DNA of 64,000 nucleotides from Clostridia bacterium (GTDB lineage Bacteria > Bacillota > Clostridia > Oscillospirales > CAG-272): positions 1-64,000 of the forward strand of contig JAFQOX010000041.1 of assembly GCA_017412045.1 (NCBI GenBank). The letters are read 5' to 3'. Under the pieces are notes generated by a model that did not search any database, was not told where the DNA came from, and saw only the letters and a list, made by a program, of their open reading frames with translations. Within the stretch, counting starts at the first letter, position 1. Each line of letters opens with the position of its first letter. Of the stretch, positions 45,015-52,181 are shown piece by piece. The translations under genes were made by a program, and so were the position numbers.

Positions 45015-45800
45015 ATGATGAAAACGAAGCAGAAAAAACACAGTACATCATTTTCGGCAGCCGAAAACGGCAAAACGTTACATAAAAATCTGGATTTTAC
45101 AGCGACGGAGCAATATAAGCTTTTGCGTACCAACCTGGGCTTTACCTTGCCCGCCGGCGAAAAATGTCCCGTCATCGGTGTAACCAGCTCGATCCGAGGC
45201 GAAGGAAAAAGTACGACGTCCATCAACCTTTCGTACGTGCTTGCGGAAAAAGGAAGCAAGGTTTTGCTGATTGACGGAGACCTCAGACTTCCTTCCGTTG
45301 CGAAAAAAATGGAGCTGGACCAGAAAAAGGGTCTGACCGATTTTTTGATGGGTCAGGGTGGCAATCTGGAAGATTTCCGATCTCCCTTGCTCGAAAACTG
45401 GTACATTATGACCTCGGGAACGATCCCCCCCAATCCCTCAGAGCTTCTTGGCTCAAGCAGAATGAACGCTCTGCTGACGGAGTTCCGTAAAACGTTCGAT
45501 TATATCGTGCTTGACTTACCTCCCGTGAACCTGGTTTCCGACGCGATGTCTGTTGCGGGATATATTACGGGCATGGTCGTCGTTGCCAGAGAGGAATATA
45601 TCGAGAAGAAGGATCTGAAGGCCTGCTTCCGACAGCTTGAGCTTTCCAACGTCAAGATCCTTGGCTGCGTGATGACGTGCGCAAAACGCAAAAGCGGCTC
45701 GTACGGAAAATACGGTAAATATAAGCGCTATAAATATTACGGTCATTACGGTCACGATGCCGAAAGTCAAAAAGAAAGCGGAAAGGGTGGCAAGCCGTGA
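45015..45800 (+). CDS. Bacterial tyrosine kinase CpsD/CapB type
   Basis: A 261-residue autophosphorylating BY-kinase. Walker A at about 58-68 (SSIRGEGKSTT), Walker A' in VLLIDGDLRLPS, Walker B in YIVLDLPPVN. A C-terminal tyrosine cluster (SYGKYGKYKRYKYYGHYGH) is the autophosphorylation tail. Paired with the membrane activator upstream and the phosphatase downstream, whose GTG overlaps its TGA, it should control polysaccharide synthesis by cycling tyrosine phosphorylation. Start ATG 45015 has AGGTG 6 nt upstream; ATG 45018 is an alternative. Confidence 0.9.
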   Translation: MMKTKQKKHSTSFSAAENGKTLHKNLDFTATEQYKLLRTNLGFTLPAGEKCPVIGVTSSIRGEGKSTTSINLSYVLAEKGSKVLLIDGDLRLPSVAKKMELDQKKGLTDFLMGQGGNLEDFRSPLLENWYIMTSGTIPPNPSELLGSSRMNALLTEFRKTFDYIVLDLPPVNLVSDAMSVAGYITGMVVVAREEYIEKKDLKACFRQLELSNVKILGCVMTCAKRKSGSYGKYGKYKRYKYYGHYGHDAESQKESGKGGKP

Positions 45801-46498
45801 TTGACTGGCACTCCCATATCTTGCCGAATATGGATGACGGAAGCCGCAACGTGTCGGAAAGCACGACTCTTCTGAGAATGCTGTCCGATCAGGGCGTCGA
45901 TACCGTTGTCGCCACGCCGCACTTTTATGCGACCGCAGAGTCGGCGGAGGATTTTTTGCGAAGAAGAGCGCAATGCCATGAAAGCCTGACGGCTTCGATT
46001 CCATCCGATTTTGACTGCCCGCGCATTTTGCTCGGTGCGGAGGTCAAATATTATCCGGGGATCAGCGCGCGAGAGGATCTGCGTGATTTTTGTATCGAAG
46101 GTACGCGGTTGCTTTTATTGGAAATGCCTTTTTCCGAATGGACGGAATACACGGTCAGGGAATTGAACGTGCTTGCCTGTTCAAAGGGCGTTACCATTGT
46201 TCTGGCGCATATCGAGCGATATTTGCCGTTCCAGAAATCAGATTTGTGGAATCGGCTTCGCAATAACGGCATATTGATGCAAATGAATGCAAGCTATTTT
46301 TCAGGTCTCGGCACGAGGCGGAAAGCGCTTCGCTTGCTGGAGGACGGTTTCGTCCATATGCTTGGATCGGACTGTCACAACACGACCTCACGGCCGCCCT
46401 TGATGTCACGCGCTTGCGGCGTGATACGTAAGAGGTTCGGAGAAAACTTTATCAGTCAAATGCATGAGTACGGTCATTCCTTACTCGTGTATAAATAA
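45797..46498 (+). CDS. PHP-type protein-tyrosine phosphatase CpsB/CapC
   Basis: A 233-residue metal-dependent phosphatase of the PHP family that dephosphorylates CpsD-type kinases. Metal ligands are visible in the N-terminal IDWHSHILPNMDDGS, in VVATPHFYATAES, GAEVKYY, LAHIERYLPF and LGSDCHNTTSRPP, the standard CpsB/YwqE series. It starts with GTG 45797, overlapping the kinase stop by 4 bp (GTGA), so the two are translationally coupled; GGGTGG lies upstream. Confidence 0.93.
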   Translation: MIDWHSHILPNMDDGSRNVSESTTLLRMLSDQGVDTVVATPHFYATAESAEDFLRRRAQCHESLTASIPSDFDCPRILLGAEVKYYPGISAREDLRDFCIEGTRLLLLEMPFSEWTEYTVRELNVLACSKGVTIVLAHIERYLPFQKSDLWNRLRNNGILMQMNASYFSGLGTRRKALRLLEDGFVHMLGSDCHNTTSRPPLMSRACGVIRKRFGENFISQMHEYGHSLLVYK

Positions 46499-46527
46499 AA
46501 TACTTATTTTCAGAAAGGATTTTCAAA

Positions 46528-47289
46528 ATGAAAAAAATCGTATTGTTTGTCATGGTTCTTGCCCTGACGCTTAGCTGGAGCCTCGCAGTCTCCGCTAATT
46601 TCGTTCCCAGCATTGAAGCAAAACCCGCTCCCGAGGTTTCCGGCGCTACTGACGAAGCAGGTGAAGCAATCCAGATGGTCATCGTTTCCTTGGCCAATAA
46701 GGATGAGCTTCCCGAAGAAGCAAAGCAGGCTCTCGAAACTGCTTACAACCAGATCGTAAATGCAAAAGACATTTCCGAGGTAAGCGCAACGATCAAGGAA
46801 CAGATCGAAGAATTGGCAGAAAATGCCGGCGTTGAGGCGGAAGAGCTCATTGCTTCCGATCTCTTTGATCTCAGCCCCGAAAATCTCGGCGAAGCTACCG
46901 AGAACGGCGAGTACAACATTTCTCTTGCCGTTCCTTCCCTGAAGAACTTCGTTTGTCTGCTCCACTACGTTGACGGCGAATGGGAAATCGTTTCCAACGC
47001 AAAGGTTTCCGCAGACGGTAAGAACCTTGAGTTCTCCGTAGACGGCTTCTCTCCCTTTGCAATCATCACTGCTTCTCCCGATGCAGTCGTTGATCCTGCA
47101 AGAAAGCCCGTTCCGCTGGTCGTTTGGATTCTGATCGGTATTCTCGTCGGCGCTCTGATCGACGTTGCTATCATTTTCTTCATGGAAAAGAAAGCAAAAC
47201 AGACTGCTGCTGCGGTTAACGCAAACCAGGCTCTGAAGGACAGCGCTGAAGAAAACGTTGCAAGCAAAGATAAGCGCTCCAAAAAATAA
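46528..47289 (+). CDS. Exported protein with C-terminal membrane anchor, unknown function
   Basis: A 253-residue protein with a signal peptide (MKKIVLFVMVLALTLSWSLA, cleavage near AVSA), a helical segment (about 60-115) and a beta-rich domain (about 125-190). A C-terminal membrane span (PLVVWILIGILVGALIDVAI) is followed by a charged cytoplasmic tail. No family recognised. Position between CpsB and an LCP ligase suggests a cell-envelope or polysaccharide role. AAAGGA precedes ATG 46528. Low-complexity acidic residues dominate the outer part. Confidence 0.7.
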   Translation: MKKIVLFVMVLALTLSWSLAVSANFVPSIEAKPAPEVSGATDEAGEAIQMVIVSLANKDELPEEAKQALETAYNQIVNAKDISEVSATIKEQIEELAENAGVEAEELIASDLFDLSPENLGEATENGEYNISLAVPSLKNFVCLLHYVDGEWEIVSNAKVSADGKNLEFSVDGFSPFAIITASPDAVVDPARKPVPLVVWILIGILVGALIDVAIIFFMEKKAKQTAAAVNANQALKDSAEENVASKDKRSKK

Positions 47290-47298
47290 TCGCATACA

Positions 47299-48288
47299 AT
47301 GAAAAGAATCGAAGATAACAAAACGCATTACGGAATCTATATCGTAACGGTTTCGGTTATTGTTAGTCTTCTGATCGGTGCCCTGTCGTTTTTGTTCATA
47401 TGGGAAAAGCGACAGGGCACTTTCCCTTCACAAACGGCGCCCGAAGTTTTTGAATATGAAGGTGAAACGTACGTTTTGAAAAAAGATATTCAAACCTTCC
47501 TCGTGCTCGGTCTTGATAAATTTGAAACCGGTTCGCCCAACGTTTCCTATAACAATGATCAGCAGGCGGACTTTTTGATGCTCCTGGTCATTGATAACAA
47601 TGAAAAAAAGGTTTCCGCGCTTCAGATCAATCGCGATACCATGACGGACGTGAATATTCTTGGCTTGAATGGAAACCGCGTCGATACCGTTACCATGCAG
47701 ATCGCGCTTTCCCATACCTATGGAAACGGAAAGGTGATCAGCTGTCATAACGCGATGGAGTCGGTTTCAAAGCTTTTGAAAAACGTCAAAATTGATCATG
47801 GAATGTCCATGAAAATGGACGCGGTTTCCATTTTCAACGACCTTGTCGGCGGTGTCGAGATCACGCTCACGGAGGATTTTACTTATCTGGACGCCTCGAT
47901 GGTCAAGGGCGCGACGGTTCTTTTGAAGGGGGAGCAGGCACTGCATTACGTGCGCAGCCGTTCCGGATTTGAGGACAGCAGTAATATTGCTCGTATGGAA
48001 CGCCAAAGACAATATATGAATGCGCTGTATGAACGCGTATTGGATGCCATAGACAAGGATGATTCTTTTATTCTGGACGCTTCCCTGAAAACTGCGGATT
48101 ATATCGTTTCCGATTGTTCGACCGCGCAGCTGCAGCGTTTGGCAGATAAATTGATTGATTATGAATTTTCCGGCATCCGGACCCTGGACGGTGAAAGCGT
48201 AAAGGGCGAAAAATATATGGAGTTTTATCCGACCGAGGATTCGATCATGAAGAACGTGCTGGAGCTTTTCTATACGAAAAAAGATTGA
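47299..48288 (+). CDS. LytR-CpsA-Psr (LCP) family ligase
   Basis: A 329-residue membrane protein. One N-terminal span (about residues 12-33) and an extracellular LCP domain with QTFLVLGLDKFE, QADFLMLLVIDNNEKKVSAL, LQINRDTMTDV and HYVRSRSGFEDSSNIARMER (shortened core RSRSGFEDSSNIARMERQRQ), the Arg/Asp residues that bind lipid-linked glycan pyrophosphate. LCP enzymes attach polysaccharide to peptidoglycan, matching the cps genes upstream. No clear ribosome site is seen before ATG 47299, 9 bp after the previous stop, so translation may be coupled. Confidence 0.9.
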   Translation: MKRIEDNKTHYGIYIVTVSVIVSLLIGALSFLFIWEKRQGTFPSQTAPEVFEYEGETYVLKKDIQTFLVLGLDKFETGSPNVSYNNDQQADFLMLLVIDNNEKKVSALQINRDTMTDVNILGLNGNRVDTVTMQIALSHTYGNGKVISCHNAMESVSKLLKNVKIDHGMSMKMDAVSIFNDLVGGVEITLTEDFTYLDASMVKGATVLLKGEQALHYVRSRSGFEDSSNIARMERQRQYMNALYERVLDAIDKDDSFILDASLKTADYIVSDCSTAQLQRLADKLIDYEFSGIRTLDGESVKGEKYMEFYPTEDSIMKNVLELFYTKKD

Positions 48289-48299
48289 TTTCACGACAT

Positions 48300-48366
48300 C
48301 AAATATCCCCGGAGCATTGTGCCGACCGTATCGCAGTCGGTTTGATGTGTCCGGGGATATTTTTCG
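48300..48366. terminator. Terminator between the polysaccharide operon and spoIIID
   Basis: AAATATCCCCGGA pairs with TCCGGGGATATTT around an inner CCGAC/GTCGG-type stem, followed by T-rich sequence; convergent position. Confidence 0.75.
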
Positions 48367-48389
48367 TTTGACGGGAAAATTTGAAGCCT

Positions 48390-48563
48390 TTACCCGTTTT
48401 CTGATAAAGGATCAGCGCAGACCTTTTGTTGCATATATTTTTGGCGGGTAGCTTCTCCGCCTCTCACGTGCCGTTCCTGTTTATTTTGCTCCAGAACGGT
48501 GGCGACCTCTCGGTGAAGCGATGGGTTGATATGCTTCAACCGCTCGCTTACGTCCTTATGTAC
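48390..48563 (-). pseudogene. spoIIID: spoIIID 3' part (interrupted gene, codons 37 onward)
   Basis: From the shared core, the minus strand reads VHKDVSERLKHINPSLHREV, then ATVLEQNKQERHVRGGEATR and QKYMQQK, ending at TAA 48390. This is the second half of SpoIIID, the mother-cell transcription regulator; the ERHVRGGEATRxKY segment is its C-terminal basic signature. The frame has no start or ribosome site of its own. Joined to 52116-52002 at the GTACATA core it gives an in-frame 93-residue SpoIIID with no extra or missing base. It is therefore not a decayed gene but one half of a gene split by the 3.4-kb element. Confidence 0.9.
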
Positions 48564-48569
48564 GGACGT
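48550..48569. promoter_or_regulatory. Recombination site (att), left end of the spoIIID element
   Basis: ACGTCC-TTATGTAC-GGACGT: 6-bp inverted arms (48550-48555, 48564-48569) around the 7-bp core TATGTAC (48557-48563). Dyad arms around a short asymmetric core are what a serine recombinase dimer recognises. Confidence 0.75.
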
Positions 48570-48627
48570 TGGAAACAGGAATGCTACGGACGCGCCGCCC
48601 GATTGGCAATGAGAGCGCAAAAACGTC

Positions 48628-50118
48628 TTAAGTGAAAGCGTTCAGATAAATATCAATATATCCCTCCTTGTCCACCTTGATCTCCCGAATGATTTCCTTC
48701 AGCTTCGCGTTGGAGAGCGCACGGATATCCGTGATGGCTTCTGTATTGCGAAAAACAGAGTCCAGCGCGTTTTCAAAATTTTTCTGATGAGATTCGCGGG
48801 AATATGCTTGCCGTTCGTATTCCAGCCGTAGGATTTCCGCTTTTATGACAGACAGTTTTTTCTGTAATTCTTCGAGAGAGATCATATCGTTTGTGAAAAG
48901 GCAGATCAGCTTTTCTCTGTAAGCTTGGAGTTCAGAGAGCCTTTTTTCGATTGATTCTTTTTCTTTTTCGGCTTTCCCGTTTTTGGCGTATTTTTGCAAG
49001 AATATTTCTTTCGCCGCGCGGATATATTTTTCTTTTTCGGAAAGAAGCGCGGAAAAATATTTTCGGATCTCGGAAATGAGAACGTCCTCGTCGATCTGAA
49101 CTGCGTTCGGACAAGCGCCCGTTCCCTGCTGATTACGCCCCGAGCAGCTCCAACGCACGTAGGTGTTTTGATAAGTTCTGCTGATACGGCGGAAGGAGTA
49201 GCCGCATTCCTCGCATTGGATCAGCGTGGAAAACAGGTGTCGGTTGCTATGCCTCGTTTTGTTTGTTTGAAAGGAACGACTTCGCTCCTCCAAAAGTCTT
49301 TGCGCTTTCTCAAAAGTCGCTTCATCAATGATTTTCAGATCGGGATTTTGCGTGATAAAAAAATCCTTTTCATCTTTGTTCACGCGCTTGCTGTCCGGGA
49401 AATTCACGATTTCCTGTTTGCCGTTGACGATCCTGCCGATATAAATAGGGTGAGAAAGGATTCTCGCCACGGCATTTTGCGACCATTTACAGCCGCGCTT
49501 GGTGGTGATTCCCATACCGTTGAGGATTTGCGCGATCTTTAACGTACCCTCCCCGTCCTCAGTATATTTTTTGAAAATCATCCGCACGGTTTCCGCTTCT
49601 TTTTCATTGATATTCAAATGAAAATAGTCCCCGTTGATCTTATCATAACCGAAAATGAGATTGGGTACTTTCCCCTTTTCCGCGTTGAATCGTTTGCTGA
49701 ATTTGATTCGCTGGGACGTATGGCGGCTCTCCTCCTGCGCCATTGCAGCCAGCAAGGTCAGCATAAATTCATTTCCGCCCATGTTGCTCATCCGACCGTT
49801 CAGAAATTGTACGTCAATGCCGAGCGACAGAAGCTTTCGGTAAGCATCTAAAAAATCCAGCGTATTGCGCGCGAGTCGGGAAACGTCCTTGATGAGAACG
49901 GCTTGAAACGTACGCGACTCCGCGTCGTGCATCATTTGATTGAATGCGGCGCGGTTTTTTGTTTTCGTGCCCGAAATTCCCTGATCGGAATAAATGTGAA
50001 GCAGATGCATTCCGTTTTTTTGCGCGTACGCCCCGAAGAACTCTTTTTGGGTTTGCAAGCTGTTCAGCTGATCCTTTTCATCCGTGGAAACACGGCAATA
50101 AGCAACGACGTTGAGCAT
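48628..50118 (-). CDS. Large serine recombinase (SpoIVCA-like)
   Basis: A 496-residue site-specific recombinase. The N-terminal resolvase domain has the nucleophile S11 in AYCRVSTDEKDQ, then LIKDVSRLARNTLDFL and MAQEESRHTSQRIKF. The Recombinase domain (about 155-260) includes GMGITTKRGCKWSQNAVARI. A zinc ribbon at about 310-350 has Cys pairs CEECGYSFRR and CSGRNQQGTGAC, followed by a coiled coil (about 375-450). It should catalyse recombination between the two TATGTAC sites. Start MLNVVAYC at 50118 with AGGTAGGTG upstream; the longer open frame is only translated repeat DNA. It ends 65 bp from the left att core. Confidence 0.95.
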   Translation of the reverse strand: MLNVVAYCRVSTDEKDQLNSLQTQKEFFGAYAQKNGMHLLHIYSDQGISGTKTKNRAAFNQMMHDAESRTFQAVLIKDVSRLARNTLDFLDAYRKLLSLGIDVQFLNGRMSNMGGNEFMLTLLAAMAQEESRHTSQRIKFSKRFNAEKGKVPNLIFGYDKINGDYFHLNINEKEAETVRMIFKKYTEDGEGTLKIAQILNGMGITTKRGCKWSQNAVARILSHPIYIGRIVNGKQEIVNFPDSKRVNKDEKDFFITQNPDLKIIDEATFEKAQRLLEERSRSFQTNKTRHSNRHLFSTLIQCEECGYSFRRISRTYQNTYVRWSCSGRNQQGTGACPNAVQIDEDVLISEIRKYFSALLSEKEKYIRAAKEIFLQKYAKNGKAEKEKESIEKRLSELQAYREKLICLFTNDMISLEELQKKLSVIKAEILRLEYERQAYSRESHQKNFENALDSVFRNTEAITDIRALSNAKLKEIIREIKVDKEGYIDIYLNAFT

Positions 50119-50135
50119 AAAACACCTACCTCTCT

Positions 50136-50246
50136 TTTTTATCGCATAGGAAATTGCGCAAATAGAACCTCGCCGTTTATATCGTTTGGATACAGTCTTA
50201 ACTGCGATAGGCGAGCAACCTCCGGCGGGCGTTGCCCGCTTTTTTA
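50136..50246 (-). repeat. Dispersed intergenic repeat, short form, upstream of the recombinase
   Basis: The minus-strand copy runs from GCGGGCAACGCCCGC through GCTCGCCTATCGCAGTTAAG and AAACGGCGAGGT to GCGCAATTTCCTATGCG. On the plus strand its hairpin is followed by TTTTTT and works as a terminator. It separates the recombinase from the 61-aa gene. Confidence 0.75.
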
Positions 50247-50432
50247 TCATGCGCTATACGAAGAGGCGTCGTTTTCCGCGGGGCGTTCCAGCCCTTTTGC
50301 GGCAGCCGTATGTAAAATCATTTCTTCTATCCTTTCCATATTTGCTTCCACGGCTGTCTTTAAAAAGAAAAGGGCGGTGATTTCCTCGGTATTGGGATCG
50401 TGAAATCGAAAAACGTAATTTTTTTCCTTCAT
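50247..50432 (-). CDS. 61-residue protein upstream of the recombinase
   Basis: A small soluble protein, MKEKNYVFRFHDPNTEEITA followed by a helical segment (LFFLKTAVEANMERIEEMIL) and a polar tail. GGAGG lies 5 nt before ATG 50432, giving strong support for translation. Same strand as the recombinase and within the element. No family is certain. Its size and position would suit a recombination directionality factor or a regulator of the recombinase; that is inference. The last codons extend into the edge of the dispersed repeat. Confidence 0.7.
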   Translation of the reverse strand: MKEKNYVFRFHDPNTEEITALFFLKTAVEANMERIEEMILHTAAAKGLERPAENDASSYSA

Positions 50433-50582
50433 ATTTTCCTCCGGATTGGATTTGTTTTTGATCGATCCATAGCAATATACGATATTGGCGCTTGCATATC
50501 GGCTTTTATTTGCTGAACGCTTGATGAAATCAAGGATATGCAAAAAAATTTACCGATTATTCATACACGCCGCCATAAAATG

Positions 50583-50737
50583 TGGTATACTGTTACAAAA
50601 GAGCTTTCGTGAGCACCGGACCGCCGTGGGACGACAGGGTCCCGAATTTGAAAATCATATGGCAACGAATGGTTTCCGGATCATCTCTGAATATTTTTGA
50701 CTACCCCCGAGCCGCTTGATTCGGGGGTTTTTCGTTT
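50583..50737 (+). ncRNA. Possible structured leader or small RNA upstream of the epimerase gene
   Basis: An extended -10 (TGGTATACT, 50583-50591) is followed by about 110 nt with GGACC/GGTCC-type pairing (CCGGACCGCCGTGGGACGAC and AGGGTCCCG). A terminator then follows (CCCCCGA/TCGGGGG with T-run, 50704-50733), and the epimerase start lies a further 120 bp on. It could be a short RNA or a transcription attenuator for the epimerase. I do not recognise a known riboswitch class. An alternative open frame through it has no ribosome site. Confidence 0.4.
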
Positions 50738-50854
50738 GGCGGAGCAGCACTTCGTTCGTATGAGAACCATTGGCTTCATACCGTTGCGATGACTTTATTT
50801 TGAATGGGACGGAAATGGGTTAAAATCCCAATCATAAAAAGGAGATTTCGTGAG

Positions 50855-51949
50855 ATGAAAACCATTATGCTTGTGTTCGGCACACGCCCGGAGGCGATCA
50901 AAATGTGCCCCCTTGTAAACGAATTGAAGACGAGAAAAACAGTCCGGACGGTCGTATGCGTGAGCGGTCAACACCGTCAAATGCTGGATACGGTGCTGGA
51001 TACCTTCCGGGTGATTCCGGATTATGATCTTTCCGTTATGAAAACGGGTCAAACCTTGTTTGACGTTACGAGCAATATACTGCTCGGCATCGGAAACGTT
51101 CTGGATGAAGCGAAGCCGGACGTCGTGCTGGTCCATGGAGATACCTCGACTGCGTTCGCTGCCGCCCTCGCGTGCTTTTATAAGAAGATTCCAGTCGGAC
51201 ACGTGGAAGCAGGACTGCGGACGTATAACGTCGACAGCCCTTATCCGGAAGAATTCAACCGTCGCGCGATCGGGATCGTTGCCAGATATCATTTTGCTCC
51301 CACCGCGCTTTCCGGGGGCAACCTGCTGAACGAGGGTAAGGATCCGTCTTCGGTCTATATTACGGGCAATACCGCGATCGATGCGCTCCAAACCACCGTT
51401 CGAAAGGATTATAGGCATCCGGAGCTGGATTGGGCAAGGGACAGCAGGCTGATCATGATTACCGCGCATCGCCGCGAAAATCTCGGTGAGCCCATGCGTC
51501 GGATGTTCCGCGCGATCCGCCGCGTGATGGATGACCACCCGGACGTCAAAGCGATCTATCCGATTCATATGAACCCTGCGGTGCGACGGGCAGCAAAAGA
51601 AACGTTGGACGGCTGTGACCGAATCCATATGATCGAACCGCTCGACGTGATCGCTTTTCATAATTTTCTGGCGCGCAGCTTTATGATTCTGACGGATAGC
51701 GGCGGCGTTCAGGAGGAAGCGCCTTCGCTGGGGAAGCCCGTGCTTGTCATGCGGGATACCACGGAACGTCCCGAAGGAATTCGGGCGGGAACGCTGAAGC
51801 TGGTCGGCACGGACGAGCAGGTCATTTATGACAACTTCCGCTTGCTGCTGGAGGACCGCGCCGTATATGAATCCATGTCCGAAGCGAGCAATCCGTACGG
51901 AGACGGCCTTGCCTGTAAAAGAATTGCCGATATATTGACGCAGATATAA
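50855..51949 (+). CDS. wecB: UDP-N-acetylglucosamine 2-epimerase (non-hydrolysing)
   Basis: A 364-residue GT-B-fold enzyme interconverting UDP-GlcNAc and UDP-ManNAc, a precursor for teichoic-acid linkage units and ManNAc-containing polysaccharides. Signatures: MLVFGTRPEAIKMCPLV, SGQHRQMLD, VLVHGDTSTAFAAALACFY, VGHVEAGLRTYNVDSPYPEE, TAHRRENLGEPM and DSGGVQEEAPSLGKPVLVMR (catalytic and UDP-binding residues). ATG 50855 has AAGGAG 10 nt upstream. It lies wholly inside the spoIIID element, convergent with the 5' half of spoIIID, 11 bp away. A housekeeping-type enzyme as cargo of an excisable element is unusual. Confidence 0.93.
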   Translation: MKTIMLVFGTRPEAIKMCPLVNELKTRKTVRTVVCVSGQHRQMLDTVLDTFRVIPDYDLSVMKTGQTLFDVTSNILLGIGNVLDEAKPDVVLVHGDTSTAFAAALACFYKKIPVGHVEAGLRTYNVDSPYPEEFNRRAIGIVARYHFAPTALSGGNLLNEGKDPSSVYITGNTAIDALQTTVRKDYRHPELDWARDSRLIMITAHRRENLGEPMRRMFRAIRRVMDDHPDVKAIYPIHMNPAVRRAAKETLDGCDRIHMIEPLDVIAFHNFLARSFMILTDSGGVQEEAPSLGKPVLVMRDTTERPEGIRAGTLKLVGTDEQVIYDNFRLLLEDRAVYESMSEASNPYGDGLACKRIADILTQI

Positions 51950-51960
51950 GGTCAAAGAGC

Positions 51961-52116
51961 TTACTGCTGATCTGTCCGGCAGTTCCGTTTTGTCACGTCT
52001 GTATGTACCGTTGATTTGCTGATGCCGAAGGCTGCCGCGGTCTTTCGGACGGTATTTTTCGTATCGACGATATATTCACCAAGCCTGATCGCGCGGTCCC
52101 GCGTATTTTCTTTCAA
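51961..52116 (-). pseudogene. spoIIID: spoIIID 5' part (interrupted gene, codons 1-38)
   Basis: TTG 52116, with AAAGGAGG 7 nt upstream, opens the frame MKENTRDRAIRLGEYIVDTK, NTVRKTAAAFGISKSTVH: the N-terminal helix-turn-helix half of SpoIIID. It matches the family in spacing, with V37-H38 at the crossover. After the core the frame runs 13 codons of element DNA and stops at 51961, giving a 51-residue truncated protein in the unexcised state. The truncated product keeps the helix-turn-helix but lacks the C-terminal basic region needed for normal DNA binding. Joining to 48556-48390 restores 93 residues. Confidence 0.9.
51995..52014. promoter_or_regulatory. Recombination site (att), right end of the spoIIID element
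   Basis: Core TATGTAC at 52002-52008, flanked by ACGTCT (51995-52000) and CGTTGA. The left arm matches the left site (ACGTCC) at 5 of 6; the right arm is diverged. Confidence 0.7.
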
Positions 52117-52181
52117 AATGATTCCTCCTTTTCGCGTAAAGCTGATCTTGATTTTAAAAATGCCATTGCTATGGTCAATAC

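Larger units (their letters stand above)
48557..52001. mobile_element. Skin-like intervening element (3,445 bp) inserted in spoIIID
   Basis: The two cores (48557-48563 and 52002-52008, TATGTAC in direct orientation) bound 3,445 bp counted as one core plus the insert. Contents: large serine recombinase (minus), 61-aa gene (minus), possible structured RNA with terminator (plus), and UDP-GlcNAc 2-epimerase (plus). Precise removal leaves one core and restores spoIIID in frame. The recombinase resembles SpoIVCA-type enzymes that excise sporulation-gene insertions such as skin in sigK. No phage structural genes are present, so this is a minimal element. Confidence 0.85.

Noticed and set aside
48426-48635. 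69-codon plus-strand frame over the left att region
   Set aside because: The opposite strand carries the C-terminal half of SpoIIID in this interval, which explains the coding signal.
50119-50250. Longer N-terminus for the serine recombinase (starting MIKKRATPAGG)
   Set aside because: The extra residues are the translated dispersed repeat. The resolvase domain begins properly at MLNVVAYC, which has its own ribosome site.
50485-50700. 71-codon plus-strand frame upstream of the epimerase
   Set aside because: No ribosome site, and it crosses the promoter of the presumed leader RNA. No similarity to a known protein.
48390-52116. Alternative reading that spoIIID is simply a decayed pseudogene
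   Set aside because: Both halves are intact in their conserved parts, share an exact 7-bp core and rejoin in frame, and a recombinase lies between them. Random decay would not give this.
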